64,000 nt of DNA, taken from NCBI GenBank assembly GCA_001769195.1, contig MEOK01000008.1, positions 1 to 64,000 on the forward strand, given 5' to 3'. The notes beneath the pieces are model-generated. The model worked only from the letters and a program-made list of their open reading frames with translations, made no database searches and was not told where the DNA came from. The translations under genes and the position numbers were made by a program. Shown here in pieces: positions 1-9,267 of this stretch (positions are counted from its first letter, which is position 1; the number at the start of each line of letters is the position of its first letter). This stretch comes from Bacteroidetes bacterium GWF2_40_14 (GTDB lineage: Bacteria; Bacteroidota; Bacteroidia; Bacteroidales; UBA932).

Positions 1-82
1 ACAAGTTTTACGGAAAAAGAGAGAGTAACGTTCTAAGAAACAAGTTTTTGTTAAAACAACTGGCAGATCAAAAAAATAGTTT

Positions 83-109
83 TACATTTGCAGACCAAAC
101 GGTCGGTTT
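83..109 (+). promoter_or_regulatory. Promoter -7 box and candidate TetR operator
   Basis: TACATTTG at 83-90 is a perfect match to the Bacteroidetes -7 element TAnnTTTG; I see no good TTTG box at the expected distance upstream. Directly after it, 93-104 is the inverted repeat GACC-N4-GGTC, overlapped by AAAC-N5-GTTT (97-109), ending at the ATG of the TetR gene at 110. A palindrome over the expected transcription start, next to a TetR gene, suggests autorepression and control of the efflux operon. The box is seen in the sequence; the operator role is inferred. Confidence 0.55.
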
Positions 110-721
110 ATGAAAGAATCTAAAGAACATATAATTATTGTTGCCTCAAGGCTTTTCATGCAGAAAAGCTATAAGGAGGTTACTATGAGCGAGATAGTTA
201 AGGAGACGGGTCTCTCTAAGGGGGCGTTTTATTACCATTTCAAAAGTAAGGAGGAGCTCTTTTCGGAGGTACTTACATATTTCTTCCTGAATGTGACAGA
301 GCTTACTTATGACAAATATACCTCGGAGTCACTTGATCAGTTCTATCATGATGTTGCAAAAGGGATAAACTCCCTGACAGGGTTTTACATAGAGAAATTT
401 AAGGGAAGCATGGAGGTGGGTGAGCTCTCAATCAACTACTTTACCCTTATGTTTGATGCAATAAAGCTCTTTCCGGAATTAAGAAAAAAAATTATCGATC
501 TTCTGACAAATGAAAACAAAAAATGGACAGAGGTCATTAGAATAGCACGCCAGAAAGGCGAGATAAAATCGGTAATGAGCGACGAACAGCTTGCAAAGAT
601 ATTTGTAAGTATAAGTGACGGAGTAGGAATGCATCTTGTTATACAAGGGGTGCCTTTCGATAAGATAACAGAACCGCTGGTAGAGTTATGGGACAAACTC
701 TACGAACAAATAAAAGCCTGA
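110..721 (+). CDS. TetR/AcrR-family transcriptional regulator
   Basis: 203 residues. The N-terminal TetR helix-turn-helix lies at about residues 8-50 and includes the typical segment GLSKGAFYYHFKSKEEL. The remaining helical domain would bind a ligand and dimerise; its ligand cannot be predicted. The gene starts almost on top of the predicted transcript start and of a palindrome that is a good candidate operator. It is followed after 8 bases by a TolC-like gene, then membrane-fusion and RND genes, so it most likely represses its own efflux operon and is released by a pump substrate. Family assignment is sure; the regulatory target is inferred from position. Confidence 0.9.
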   Translation: MKESKEHIIIVASRLFMQKSYKEVTMSEIVKETGLSKGAFYYHFKSKEELFSEVLTYFFLNVTELTYDKYTSESLDQFYHDVAKGINSLTGFYIEKFKGSMEVGELSINYFTLMFDAIKLFPELRKKIIDLLTNENKKWTEVIRIARQKGEIKSVMSDEQLAKIFVSISDGVGMHLVIQGVPFDKITEPLVELWDKLYEQIKA

Positions 722-729
722 TACAAAAA

Positions 730-2067
730 ATGAACAAAACATTAATGACCATTCTTGCAATATTTTCGGTATTGCAGGGTTACTCACAAAGCAACACCAA
801 CGTTGTTGCACTCTCCCTCGAAAAGGCGTCTCTGTTAGGGATTGAGAGAAATGTGAACGTAAAGAACGCCGAACTTGAAACAGAGAAGAGCCGCTTTCAG
901 CTTAAGGAGGCACAAAGCAAGCTTTATCCGCAACTTGAGGGATACAGCACATTCAGTTACTATTTTGCAATACCCAAAATGATTGTTCCGGGAGAAATAT
1001 TTGGACAGACAGGTCTTATTCCAATAGAGATTGGGACAAAATTTGACTGGAACAACGGATTCAAGGCCACACAACTTTTATACAGTCAGAGCTACTTTAC
1101 ATCTATAAAGATAGCCAGAGAGATGGAGAACCTTACCAGACTCTCGCTTGAGAAGCAGAAGGAGGAGGTAGTGCAGCAGGTTTCACAGATATACTACTTG
1201 TGTATGAACACCTCAAAACAGGCAGAACTTCTGAGGAAGACACTTTCCAGGATAGACCAGCTGCTTGAGATAACAAAGCTACAGAGCCAGAACGGCGTGA
1301 TACGCAAGGTGGACCACTCAAGGGTGCAGGTTAACAGGAGCAATCTCCAGACCCAGATAGACAACATAGATCAATTGCATGTTCAGCAGCTTGGACTTCT
1401 GAAGTACTTGATTGGCATTGAGCAATCCAAAAATATTATTCTTACGGACACACTCTCGGGTGGTGCCCATATGACCCCGTCTGACAGTACTGATACGCAG
1501 AAAAGATTTGAAATACAGTTGCTTGAAAACAGAATTAAACTGACGGAGCTTACCCGTAAAAGCGTTAATGCAGCCAATGTACCTACTTTGGCAGGATTTG
1601 GACAGTACTATATTCAGGGACAGAGAAACGAGTTCGACTACTTTAAAAGCGGGGGAGGCAACAAGTTCTATCAGGTAGGTGTGCTGGGAATCAGTCTCAA
1701 TGTACCCATATTTGACGGTTTTGCGAGAAAATCAAAGACAAAACAATATGACATTGAACTGACCCAATTGCAAAACACAAAAAAGAGCTCAATGGAATTC
1801 TTCTCAAAGGAGTATTCCGATGCAGTAAGGCAATATAAAAACAGTTACAACGCACTTACAAGGCAAAGAGAAAACATAGCCGTTGCAGAAGAGACATATA
1901 AGATAAGTCTGGATGGTTACAGGCAGCAGGTGTTGTCGTTGTCGGACCTGCTATTGTCGGAGAGCAGTCTTACAGAGGCCCGGCTTTCATACTATAATTC
2001 AGTCATGCAGTTCAATTATGCGGAGCTGGAACTTAAAAAAGCAAAAGGAGAACTATTAAAATTCTAA
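730..2067 (+). CDS. TolC-family outer-membrane efflux protein
   Basis: 445 residues from the ATG at 730. An upstream alternative at 688 overlaps the TetR gene and would put 14 residues before a clear signal peptide (MNKTLMTILAIFSVLQGYSQS). The protein has the two-fold TolC/OEP layout, with long helical stretches near residues 30-75, 130-225 and 340-440, and a C-terminal half containing ISLNVPIFDGFARKSK, typical of the second OEP repeat. It would form the trimeric outer-membrane exit duct for the membrane-fusion protein and RND pump encoded directly downstream. Confidence 0.92.
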   Translation: MNKTLMTILAIFSVLQGYSQSNTNVVALSLEKASLLGIERNVNVKNAELETEKSRFQLKEAQSKLYPQLEGYSTFSYYFAIPKMIVPGEIFGQTGLIPIEIGTKFDWNNGFKATQLLYSQSYFTSIKIAREMENLTRLSLEKQKEEVVQQVSQIYYLCMNTSKQAELLRKTLSRIDQLLEITKLQSQNGVIRKVDHSRVQVNRSNLQTQIDNIDQLHVQQLGLLKYLIGIEQSKNIILTDTLSGGAHMTPSDSTDTQKRFEIQLLENRIKLTELTRKSVNAANVPTLAGFGQYYIQGQRNEFDYFKSGGGNKFYQVGVLGISLNVPIFDGFARKSKTKQYDIELTQLQNTKKSSMEFFSKEYSDAVRQYKNSYNALTRQRENIAVAEETYKISLDGYRQQVLSLSDLLLSESSLTEARLSYYNSVMQFNYAELELKKAKGELLKF

Positions 2068-2082
2068 AGAAAAATAACAGAT

Positions 2083-3147
2083 ATGAAAATCCTGAAAAAA
2101 TACTCAATTATCCTGATAATCCTGGTGATAGTAGCACTGGTGGTTTTCAGACTATTCGGCAACAAGGCCAAAATGGATACAGAACTAAAACAGATGAGCG
2201 AATACAGCTCGGTAATACCAATAGAGGTGATAACACCAGAGGTTCAGGAGTCGTCGGTTTCTATTGAAGAGAACGGAGTGACAAAGTCCGGTGCGGAGAT
2301 TAATATATTGTCGGAAACAGCGGGTAAGGTTGTCTATGTCTATGGTAAACCGGGCGATCAGGTCTCTGTGGGGCAGACGCTTGTCAGGGTAGAAAAGGTG
2401 GTTGTGGAGAGTCAGTACAAGCTTGCAAGGCTCAATCTTGAGAACGCAGAGAAGGATTATTCCCGTTTCAGTAACCTGGCAGGAGGCGATGCTATCACTC
2501 AGCAACAACTTGAGGCAGCAAGACTAAATCTTCAGAATGCTCAGGCCACATATACTGCTGCAAACAAGCAGCTTCAAGATACAGAGATAAAATCTACTGT
2601 AAATGGAGTAATTGCAAAACGAATGATTGAGGTTGGGGACAATCTTCTGCCTGCTTTGCCTGTATTCTCTGTTCTGGAGAAGAACAGGATGGTGTTTTTA
2701 GTGAAGCTTGCAGAAAATGACCTTAGCAAGATAAGCAGGGGGCAGAAAGCAGAACTGACTTTAGATGCCATTAAGGGAAAGGTTTTAAGAGGAGAGGTGC
2801 AGACAGTGGGGGTTGTTGCTGATATGTCCGGCAGGTATGATACAGAAATAAAGATTTTTGACCAGGATAAGAACCTGAGGAGCGGACTAAGCGGGAAAGT
2901 AAGATTTGCCGATGTTGTTTCATATAAGGGAGTTACAATACCAAGGAAGTGCATCACAGGTAGCATAAACAATGCGTCGGTATATCTGTTACAGGGCGAC
3001 TCCGTAATATCGAGAAAGGTTCTTGCAACATCTATAGACGATACTAAGGTTTTGGTGACCGAGGGTCTTGGTACAAATGAGAAAGTTGTACTTACGGGTC
3101 AGATAAACCTGCAGGATGGTACTAAGGTGAGGGTATTAAACAAATGA
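2083..3147 (+). CDS. RND efflux membrane-fusion protein (HlyD/AcrA type)
   Basis: 354 residues. An N-terminal membrane anchor (about residues 7-25) precedes a biotinyl-lipoyl-like half domain (GKVVYVYGKPGDQVSVGQTL), a helical hairpin (about 105-165), the second lipoyl half (TEIKSTVNGVIAKRMIEVGD) and beta-barrel and membrane-proximal domains to the C terminus. This is the periplasmic adaptor linking the RND pump to the TolC duct. It starts 15 bases after the TolC gene and is followed after 10 bases by the pump gene, so all are co-transcribed. Confidence 0.92.
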   Translation: MKILKKYSIILIILVIVALVVFRLFGNKAKMDTELKQMSEYSSVIPIEVITPEVQESSVSIEENGVTKSGAEINILSETAGKVVYVYGKPGDQVSVGQTLVRVEKVVVESQYKLARLNLENAEKDYSRFSNLAGGDAITQQQLEAARLNLQNAQATYTAANKQLQDTEIKSTVNGVIAKRMIEVGDNLLPALPVFSVLEKNRMVFLVKLAENDLSKISRGQKAELTLDAIKGKVLRGEVQTVGVVADMSGRYDTEIKIFDQDKNLRSGLSGKVRFADVVSYKGVTIPRKCITGSINNASVYLLQGDSVISRKVLATSIDDTKVLVTEGLGTNEKVVLTGQINLQDGTKVRVLNK

Positions 3148-3157
3148 TTTGAGAGTT

Positions 3158-6100
3158 ATGAATTTATCAGATATATCAATAAAGCGACCCACGCTTATTG
3201 TGGTACTTTTTACCACGATACTGTTTCTTGGGTACATGAGCTTCAATTCGCTCAACTACGAGCTTTTTCCTAAGTTTTCATCTCCGGTCTTTACTATATC
3301 GGCAGTTTACCCCGGGGCCGGTCCGCTTGAAGTAGAGAACAGTGTCTCAAAAAAGATAGAGGAGGCAATATCGGGACTCCCAAGCATAGACGTTATCCGT
3401 TCGGTTTCGCAGGAGGGGGTCTCCGTGGTTATAGTAACCCTTAAAACCGGAGCAGATGTTGATGCAATTGTAAGTGACGCGGTACGCAAGGTGCAATCTA
3501 TAAGAGGATTGTTGCCGCCTCAGGTTCTTGAGCCTGTGATCACTAAGTTTTCTATGACCGACTTCCCGGTAATGATACTCAGTGCCAGTTCAGACATGCC
3601 GGCCGCAAAGTTTTACGACGAGCTCAACTACCGGATAAAGCCCTCTCTCACAAAGCTTGACGGTGTTGGTGAGATAACCATGCTGGGTGGTACGGAGAGG
3701 GAGATACAGGTCAACATCAACCATAATAAGCTCGATAACTATAATTTGTCAATATTGCAGGCAGTGCAGGCAATTCAGACTTCAAACATAGACTTTCCGG
3801 CAGGAAAGATTGCCAGCTCAACCAGTCAGACCCTTTTAAGGATCTCATCCAAATACAGAAAGGTGAGCGATATTGCGGAGATCACTGTAGCTCAGAAGCC
3901 CGACGGCTCTCTTGTAAAGCTTAAGGATATTGCAGAAGTTATTGACACCGAGAAGGATGTGACCTCGCTGTATCGTGTGAATGGAGCACAGTCTGTCGGG
4001 CTCCAGATAAGAAAACAGGATGATGCCAACACAGTTACAGTCTGCAGTGCAATAAAGGAGGAGATTACCAAGCTGGAGAAGCAGTACGAGGGTGTTAATA
4101 TGAAATTTTCAATATCGCAGGATGGCTCTGTTGTAATTCTGGATGCAGCAAAATCTGTAGCGAAGGATCTGTTGATGGCTATTGTGCTGGTTACAATTAT
4201 CATGATCTTTTTCCTGCACAGTATAAGAAATGCAATCATTGTGATGATTGCGGTTCCACTCTCACTGGTCGGATCCTTTATTGGCATGGAGGTGTTCGGA
4301 TATACACTTAACCTTATGACCCTGCTGGCGATGTCGCTGGTAATAGGCACACTTGTGGACGACGCAATTGTTGTTCTTGAAAATATATACCGACACCTGG
4401 AGATGGGTAAAACCAGAATGCAGGCGACAGTAGATGCTGTTAAGGAGATTGGACTGAGTGTTGTTTCAATAACAATGGTGCTTGTAGTGGTTTTCCTCCC
4501 TGTGGCATTGTCGGAGAGTATGATTACACCCATAATTGCGCCGTTCGCAATGGTAATTGTAATTACGGTGATGATAAGCCTGTTGGTTGCCTTTACTGTT
4601 GTTCCGCTTTTAACCTCAAGGTTCTCTAAGCTTGAGAGGTTCGACAAGCGAACATTGTGGGGGAGGATAATATCGGTATTTGAATCGGGAGTAGACATTT
4701 TTACCAAGGCTATCTTACAAATTCTGGGATGGTCGCTGCGACATAAATTTGCAACTATGGCTGTTGCCACGGTACTGTTTATAAGCTCGTTGATGCTTCC
4801 TGCCGCAGGATTTATAGGGAGCGAGTTCATAAATGTGGGTGATGTGGGTGAGTGTATCATATCTATAGAGTATCCAAAAAGCTATACCCTTGAACAGAAT
4901 AATGCTCTAACCAGGAAGATAGAGGATGTGATAAGCAAAAAGCCGGAGGTTACAAAACTCTACACAACTGTTGGTAGCGTGTCCGGTATACTTATGTCTC
5001 AAAGCGGTAACTACAAATCTGAGATAAACATAAAGCTGACCGATAAAAACAACCGCAATATATCATCAGCGTTGTTTATAAAAAAGCTTGAAAGAGAGCT
5101 CAATGAGAATTTTACAGACATAAAGGTGCGTTCTGCTGTTGTGAGTATGGTAGGAGGGGCAGATGAGGCTCCTATCCAGATTGTGTTTCAGTCTGCCAAC
5201 ACCGACACTCTCTATGCATTTGCAGAAAGAATGAGATTGGCAATAGCTAAGGTGCCGGGAGCAAACAATGTGAAGTTGAGTATCGAGGGTGGTATCCCGG
5301 AGATTGTCATAAAGCTGGACAAGGACAAAATGGCAAGACTAAGCCTCTCCCCGGAGATTGTGGGGGCCACAATACAGACATCGTTCAGTGGAAATAACAA
5401 CAGCAAGTTCCAGTCAGGTGAATTTGAGTATGACATTAATGTCCGTCTCGATGCTTTTAACCGCCGGTCCCTCTCCGATGTTGAGAACCTCACTTTTGTA
5501 AACAATTTTGGGCAGACCGTCAAGCTGAAACAAATTGCAGACATAAGTGAGCAGGACGGTACAACAAAACTGGAAAGATACGGACGTATCTCATCAATAG
5601 TTCTTGAGGGTCAGGCTTTGGGCAGAACAGTGGGAGACATTGGTAATGATATTTTCGCCCTTCTCGATAACACTAAGTTCCCTGAGGGGGTCACCTATCT
5701 TCCGGAAGCCGATCTTAAATATCAGAGTGATGCCTTTGGTAGTCTGGGAGCTGCAATGCTTATAGCAATCGTGCTTGTGTACCTTATTATGGTTGCTTTG
5801 TATGAGAGCTACCTCCATCCGTTTGTAATTCTCTTTTCAATTCCGCTCTCGGTTATAGGCGCACTATACGCACTGGCTCTCTCTCAGCAGTCACTTAGTA
5901 TATTCAGTATCATAGGGATGATAATTCTTGTGGGGCTGGTGGCGAAGAACGCTATTCTTGTGGTGGACTTCACCAACACCCTCAGAAAAGAGGGCAAGGA
6001 GCTTAAGGATGCTCTTATTACTGCGGTACATCTGCGTCTGAGGCCAATACTCATGACAGCAATCTCTACGGTTGTGGGAATGTTGCCAATAGCTCTCTCG

Positions 6101-6250
6101 CATGGAACCGGAAGTGAGTGGAAAAGTGGTCTCGGATGGGTGTTGATTGGAGGAATGACCAGTTCGATGCTACTCTCTCTGATTATAGTTCCTGTGGTGT
6201 ATATAATGGCAGAAGATGTTAAAACCCGGGTAAAGAGATGGATCAGATAG
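3158..6250 (+). CDS. RND-family efflux transporter permease (AcrB/MdtBC-like)
   Basis: 1030 residues from the ATG at 3158; a TTG three codons upstream is possible but less likely. It has the duplicated RND fold: TM1 at the N terminus (SIKRPTLIVVLFTTILFLGY), a large periplasmic loop, TM2-6 around residues 335-490 with the TM4 proton-relay segment GTLVDDAIVVLENIYRH, then the second half with TM7 near 530 and TM8-12 near 865-1020. The double Asp in TM4 indicates proton-driven export. Substrate is unknown; the hydrophobe/amphiphile-type RND group is most likely. Its last 13 bases overlap the next gene. Confidence 0.93.
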   Translation: MNLSDISIKRPTLIVVLFTTILFLGYMSFNSLNYELFPKFSSPVFTISAVYPGAGPLEVENSVSKKIEEAISGLPSIDVIRSVSQEGVSVVIVTLKTGADVDAIVSDAVRKVQSIRGLLPPQVLEPVITKFSMTDFPVMILSASSDMPAAKFYDELNYRIKPSLTKLDGVGEITMLGGTEREIQVNINHNKLDNYNLSILQAVQAIQTSNIDFPAGKIASSTSQTLLRISSKYRKVSDIAEITVAQKPDGSLVKLKDIAEVIDTEKDVTSLYRVNGAQSVGLQIRKQDDANTVTVCSAIKEEITKLEKQYEGVNMKFSISQDGSVVILDAAKSVAKDLLMAIVLVTIIMIFFLHSIRNAIIVMIAVPLSLVGSFIGMEVFGYTLNLMTLLAMSLVIGTLVDDAIVVLENIYRHLEMGKTRMQATVDAVKEIGLSVVSITMVLVVVFLPVALSESMITPIIAPFAMVIVITVMISLLVAFTVVPLLTSRFSKLERFDKRTLWGRIISVFESGVDIFTKAILQILGWSLRHKFATMAVATVLFISSLMLPAAGFIGSEFINVGDVGECIISIEYPKSYTLEQNNALTRKIEDVISKKPEVTKLYTTVGSVSGILMSQSGNYKSEINIKLTDKNNRNISSALFIKKLERELNENFTDIKVRSAVVSMVGGADEAPIQIVFQSANTDTLYAFAERMRLAIAKVPGANNVKLSIEGGIPEIVIKLDKDKMARLSLSPEIVGATIQTSFSGNNNSKFQSGEFEYDINVRLDAFNRRSLSDVENLTFVNNFGQTVKLKQIADISEQDGTTKLERYGRISSIVLEGQALGRTVGDIGNDIFALLDNTKFPEGVTYLPEADLKYQSDAFGSLGAAMLIAIVLVYLIMVALYESYLHPFVILFSIPLSVIGALYALALSQQSLSIFSIIGMIILVGLVAKNAILVVDFTNTLRKEGKELKDALITAVHLRLRPILMTAISTVVGMLPIALSHGTGSEWKSGLGWVLIGGMTSSMLLSLIIVPVVYIMAEDVKTRVKRWIR

Positions 6251-7338
6251 TAATAATGCTGATTTTCGGATCGCTTATAACTCTCTCTTTCCTGAAGTTT
6301 ACGAATCCGCTAAAGGTCAATAAGAGGGCAAATTTTTGGCTTGGAGTCACTTTTCTCATATGGGCATCCTTTTGGATGGAAGAGGTATTGCTACTTGCAG
6401 ATATAAAGGCTGCAAGTGGCAATATCGTTCTCGTAGTGCGGTTAATTCAGTTTCTTTCACCTCCTATATTCTTTTTTAGTGTTATATTCTTCACAAACCC
6501 TCTGTATAAATTTGGTTTCAAAGATTTGAAATATACGATATTACCTGTTGTCTATTTTGTAATTATTTCAATTGAGTACTATGGAGACTGGAAGAATAAA
6601 GAGGCTATCAGGATCATAATTTTATCTCTTATTCTTTTTCAATCGCTTTTATATACCGGTATTTCATACCTCGTTATCCGGAACCATCAAAAAAAGATCT
6701 TGCTGTTCTCTTCAGATACCAAAGGAATCAATCTTAGCTGGCTCGAATATATAATTGTTGTAACTGCTTTAATGTGTTTAATAATAACTGGGTATAATAT
6801 AATTTTTTACACAGCCAGCCTCAATTTTCAACTTAATTTGTTCATTCTGGCAGTTATTTTCTTTATTGCCTATTATTCATTGAAACAAAAGGAAATTTAC
6901 CCGGTAGATGAAAAGTACAGGCGGGAACTGATTTCAATAAATCAGCAGCAGTATGTATCCGGGACAAAAAGAAAGCTTATGACGGATGAAGAGCTGGTTG
7001 ATGTTGTTCGTCGGATAAATGACGTGATGCAACTTAATAAACCCTATCTGGACAGCGAGTTGAATCTGATAAAATTATCAGAATTACTCTCTGTCACACC
7101 TCATCAGTTATCGTATGTGATCAATACTGGTTTTAGCGGGAATTTTTTTCATTTTATCAATAAATTCAGGGTAGAAGAGGCCAAAAAGTTACTTTTAGAT
7201 AACAAAAAGGACAATCTCTCCATTCTGGGAATAGCTTATGAGTCGGGGTTCAATTCCAAAACCTCTTTTAATACGACATTCAAGAAAATAACCGGACAAA
7301 CTCCGTCTGAATTCAAAAAAAGGAGTTCTATCTTATAA
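6238..7338 (+). CDS. Membrane-anchored AraC-family regulator
   Basis: 366 residues. The N-terminal half (about 1-225) holds about seven hydrophobic helices; the C-terminal 110 residues are an AraC/XylS double helix-turn-helix (LIKLSELLSVTPHQLSYVIN, then LSILGIAYESGFNSKTSFNT, then ITGQTPSEFKK). This arrangement is common in Bacteroidota, where the membrane part is thought to sense an envelope signal. It overlaps the pump gene by 13 bases, so translation is probably coupled and the regulator is made with the pump. Its DNA targets cannot be read from the sequence; the efflux operon or the reductase genes after it are the obvious candidates. Confidence 0.88.
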   Translation: MDQIVIMLIFGSLITLSFLKFTNPLKVNKRANFWLGVTFLIWASFWMEEVLLLADIKAASGNIVLVVRLIQFLSPPIFFFSVIFFTNPLYKFGFKDLKYTILPVVYFVIISIEYYGDWKNKEAIRIIILSLILFQSLLYTGISYLVIRNHQKKILLFSSDTKGINLSWLEYIIVVTALMCLIITGYNIIFYTASLNFQLNLFILAVIFFIAYYSLKQKEIYPVDEKYRRELISINQQQYVSGTKRKLMTDEELVDVVRRINDVMQLNKPYLDSELNLIKLSELLSVTPHQLSYVINTGFSGNFFHFINKFRVEEAKKLLLDNKKDNLSILGIAYESGFNSKTSFNTTFKKITGQTPSEFKKRSSIL

Positions 7339-7416
7339 TTCTGAACATTTCTTCCAGTGCTGCCCTATACTTTTGCTTTGCGAAACGATGATGTCAGCAA
7401 AAGAAAAATTAGAAAA

Positions 7417-8217
7417 ATGTCAGAATCAGAAAATTCAAAAGAGTTATTTGCAGTTGTCACAGGTGCCAGTCAGGGGCTGGGGAAAGCTTTTTCCTCTGAA
7501 CTGGCTAAGAGGAAGATAAATTTAATTCTTGTAAGTCTTCCCAACCAGAATCTTGCAGAATTGTCAGCAGAAATTGGTGAGGAGTACAAAGTCAAAACTC
7601 ATTATTACGAGACTGATCTTACCGTTAATGAAAATGTCCTGAAGTTGTCGGAATGGATCAACCGGAATTTTTCTGTTAATCTTCTGATAAATAATGCCGG
7701 AATGGGAGGGAGTAAGAGGTTCATTGATGCAGATGTAAATTACATTAATAATATCATGCAATTGAACGTAGTAGCCACATCCATTCTTTCTCATCAGTTG
7801 TTGCCCAATCTTATGAGCCAGTCAAAGTCCTACATTCTGAACGTTTCAAGTATGGCGGCCTTTTCGCCGATTGGTTATAAAACCGTTTATCCTGCTTCAA
7901 AATCATTTGTCCATTCATTCTCCAGGGGACTTTACGAAGAGCTGAAGGATACAAACGTATTTGTGAGTGTAGTAAATCCGGGAGCTATGAAGACTAATGA
8001 CGAGATTACCAGCAGAATTGAAAAACAAGGTTTTTTTGGAAAACTGACCCTTCTTGAACCGGAAAAGGTGGCAAAATATTGTATCACTCAATTGTTCAAC
8101 AGAGATACTGTAATCATGGTCAACTCTTTTAGTTGGTTAATGTTACACCTGCTCCCTATATGGATAAGGTTGCCCTTGATGACAAGGGCAATAAAGCGTG
8201 AAGTAATTAATTGTTAA
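7417..8217 (+). CDS. Short-chain dehydrogenase/reductase (SDR)
   Basis: 266 residues from the ATG at 7417; a GTG in frame at 7357 would add 20 residues of no SDR character. Classical SDR features are visible: the cofactor motif TGASQGLGKAF near the N terminus, LLINNAGMGG, the catalytic serine in NVSSMAAFSP and the YPASK catalytic Tyr/Lys. It resembles the YqjQ/DltE-type group acting on lipophilic carbonyls, but the substrate is unknown. Its end nearly meets the next reductase gene (17-base gap), so the pair is probably co-transcribed. Confidence 0.85.
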   Translation: MSESENSKELFAVVTGASQGLGKAFSSELAKRKINLILVSLPNQNLAELSAEIGEEYKVKTHYYETDLTVNENVLKLSEWINRNFSVNLLINNAGMGGSKRFIDADVNYINNIMQLNVVATSILSHQLLPNLMSQSKSYILNVSSMAAFSPIGYKTVYPASKSFVHSFSRGLYEELKDTNVFVSVVNPGAMKTNDEITSRIEKQGFFGKLTLLEPEKVAKYCITQLFNRDTVIMVNSFSWLMLHLLPIWIRLPLMTRAIKREVINC

Positions 8218-8234
8218 ACCATTGGAGATTGCAG

Positions 8235-9236
8235 ATGGAAAAAATCTTTGTGACTGGAGTGAATGGTCTGCTTGGGACAAATCTGGTTAATACATTACTT
8301 GAAAGAGGTTTTTACGTAATAGGATTGGTTAGAAACAGAGCAAAATATCATGGCTCTGTAAGCAAAAATCTGGAGTTGGTGGAGGGTGGTCTAACAGACG
8401 ATTCTATTGAAACCCTGGTTCCTATTCTAATGGATTGCGATTATATTGTTCACGTTGCTGCGGAAACGAGCCAGAGCATGCTCAGATATTCAGATTATAG
8501 AAAAATCAATTACGAGGCAACAGTTCACCTGTTTGAAGCAGCAGTAATGTGTAATATAAAGAGATTCATATTCGTAAGCACTGCAAATACATTAGGATAC
8601 GGCTCTTGTAACAGGGTCAATGATTTCCAGGGTAATTCAGGGTCAGAACTTGCCGGTATCAGGGCTCCTTTTGATAAATCCTTCTACGCGCAAAGCAAAC
8701 GTGAAGCAGAGATTTATCTTTTAGAGAACAAGCATAGGACAGATGTCATAATTGTCAACCCTACATTCATGCTGGGAGCATATGACTCAAAGCCAGGTTC
8801 AGGTAAGATAATCACTATGTTCTGGAAGAAGCCTGTAATATTTTATCCTCCGGGAGGAAAGAACTTTGTTCACGTTGCAGATGTGGCAGATAGTATTATA
8901 AAAAGCTTCTCTCAGGGGATAAATGGTGAAAAATACCTTTTGGCAAATGAAAACCTGAGTTATCGGGAGTTTTTTGAAAAATTGAACACCCAGACAAAAC
9001 GGAACTCGCTGATGATAAAAATTCCAGCTTTTGTATTGTTGTTTTTAGGATTCATAGGAGACATTATCAGGATTTTCAATATTAAAACCAGTATTAGCTC
9101 GGTCAATATGAAGATTCTTTGTATATATAATTTCTATTCCAATAAAAAATCGGTTGCAGATCTACATGTTACTTATCAGCCTATTGATATGGCTATAAGC
9201 GATGCAATAAAATATTTTATGCGTAAGGGAGAATAA
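8235..9236 (+). CDS. NAD-dependent epimerase/dehydratase-family protein
   Basis: 333 residues from the ATG at 8235, which has GGAG eight bases upstream; a TTG at 8211 inside the previous gene is less likely. The N terminus has the extended-SDR motif GVNGLLGTNL (GxxGxxG), followed by HVAAETS and a YAQSKREAE segment carrying the YxxxK pair. It is closest to the dihydroflavonol-4-reductase/3-beta-HSD-like group often found with lipid or terpenoid modification. Substrate is not predictable. It forms a likely two-gene unit with the preceding SDR. Confidence 0.82.
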   Translation: MEKIFVTGVNGLLGTNLVNTLLERGFYVIGLVRNRAKYHGSVSKNLELVEGGLTDDSIETLVPILMDCDYIVHVAAETSQSMLRYSDYRKINYEATVHLFEAAVMCNIKRFIFVSTANTLGYGSCNRVNDFQGNSGSELAGIRAPFDKSFYAQSKREAEIYLLENKHRTDVIIVNPTFMLGAYDSKPGSGKIITMFWKKPVIFYPPGGKNFVHVADVADSIIKSFSQGINGEKYLLANENLSYREFFEKLNTQTKRNSLMIKIPAFVLLFLGFIGDIIRIFNIKTSISSVNMKILCIYNFYSNKKSVADLHVTYQPIDMAISDAIKYFMRKGE

Positions 9237-9267
9237 ACCGGTATGGATCTTAATGTTTTAATCCAGA

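Noticed and set aside
3892-4860. Long open frame of 322 codons on the minus strand.
   Set aside because: It lies wholly within the RND pump gene, has a Ser/Thr/Ile-rich composition typical of an antisense shadow, and shows no domain.
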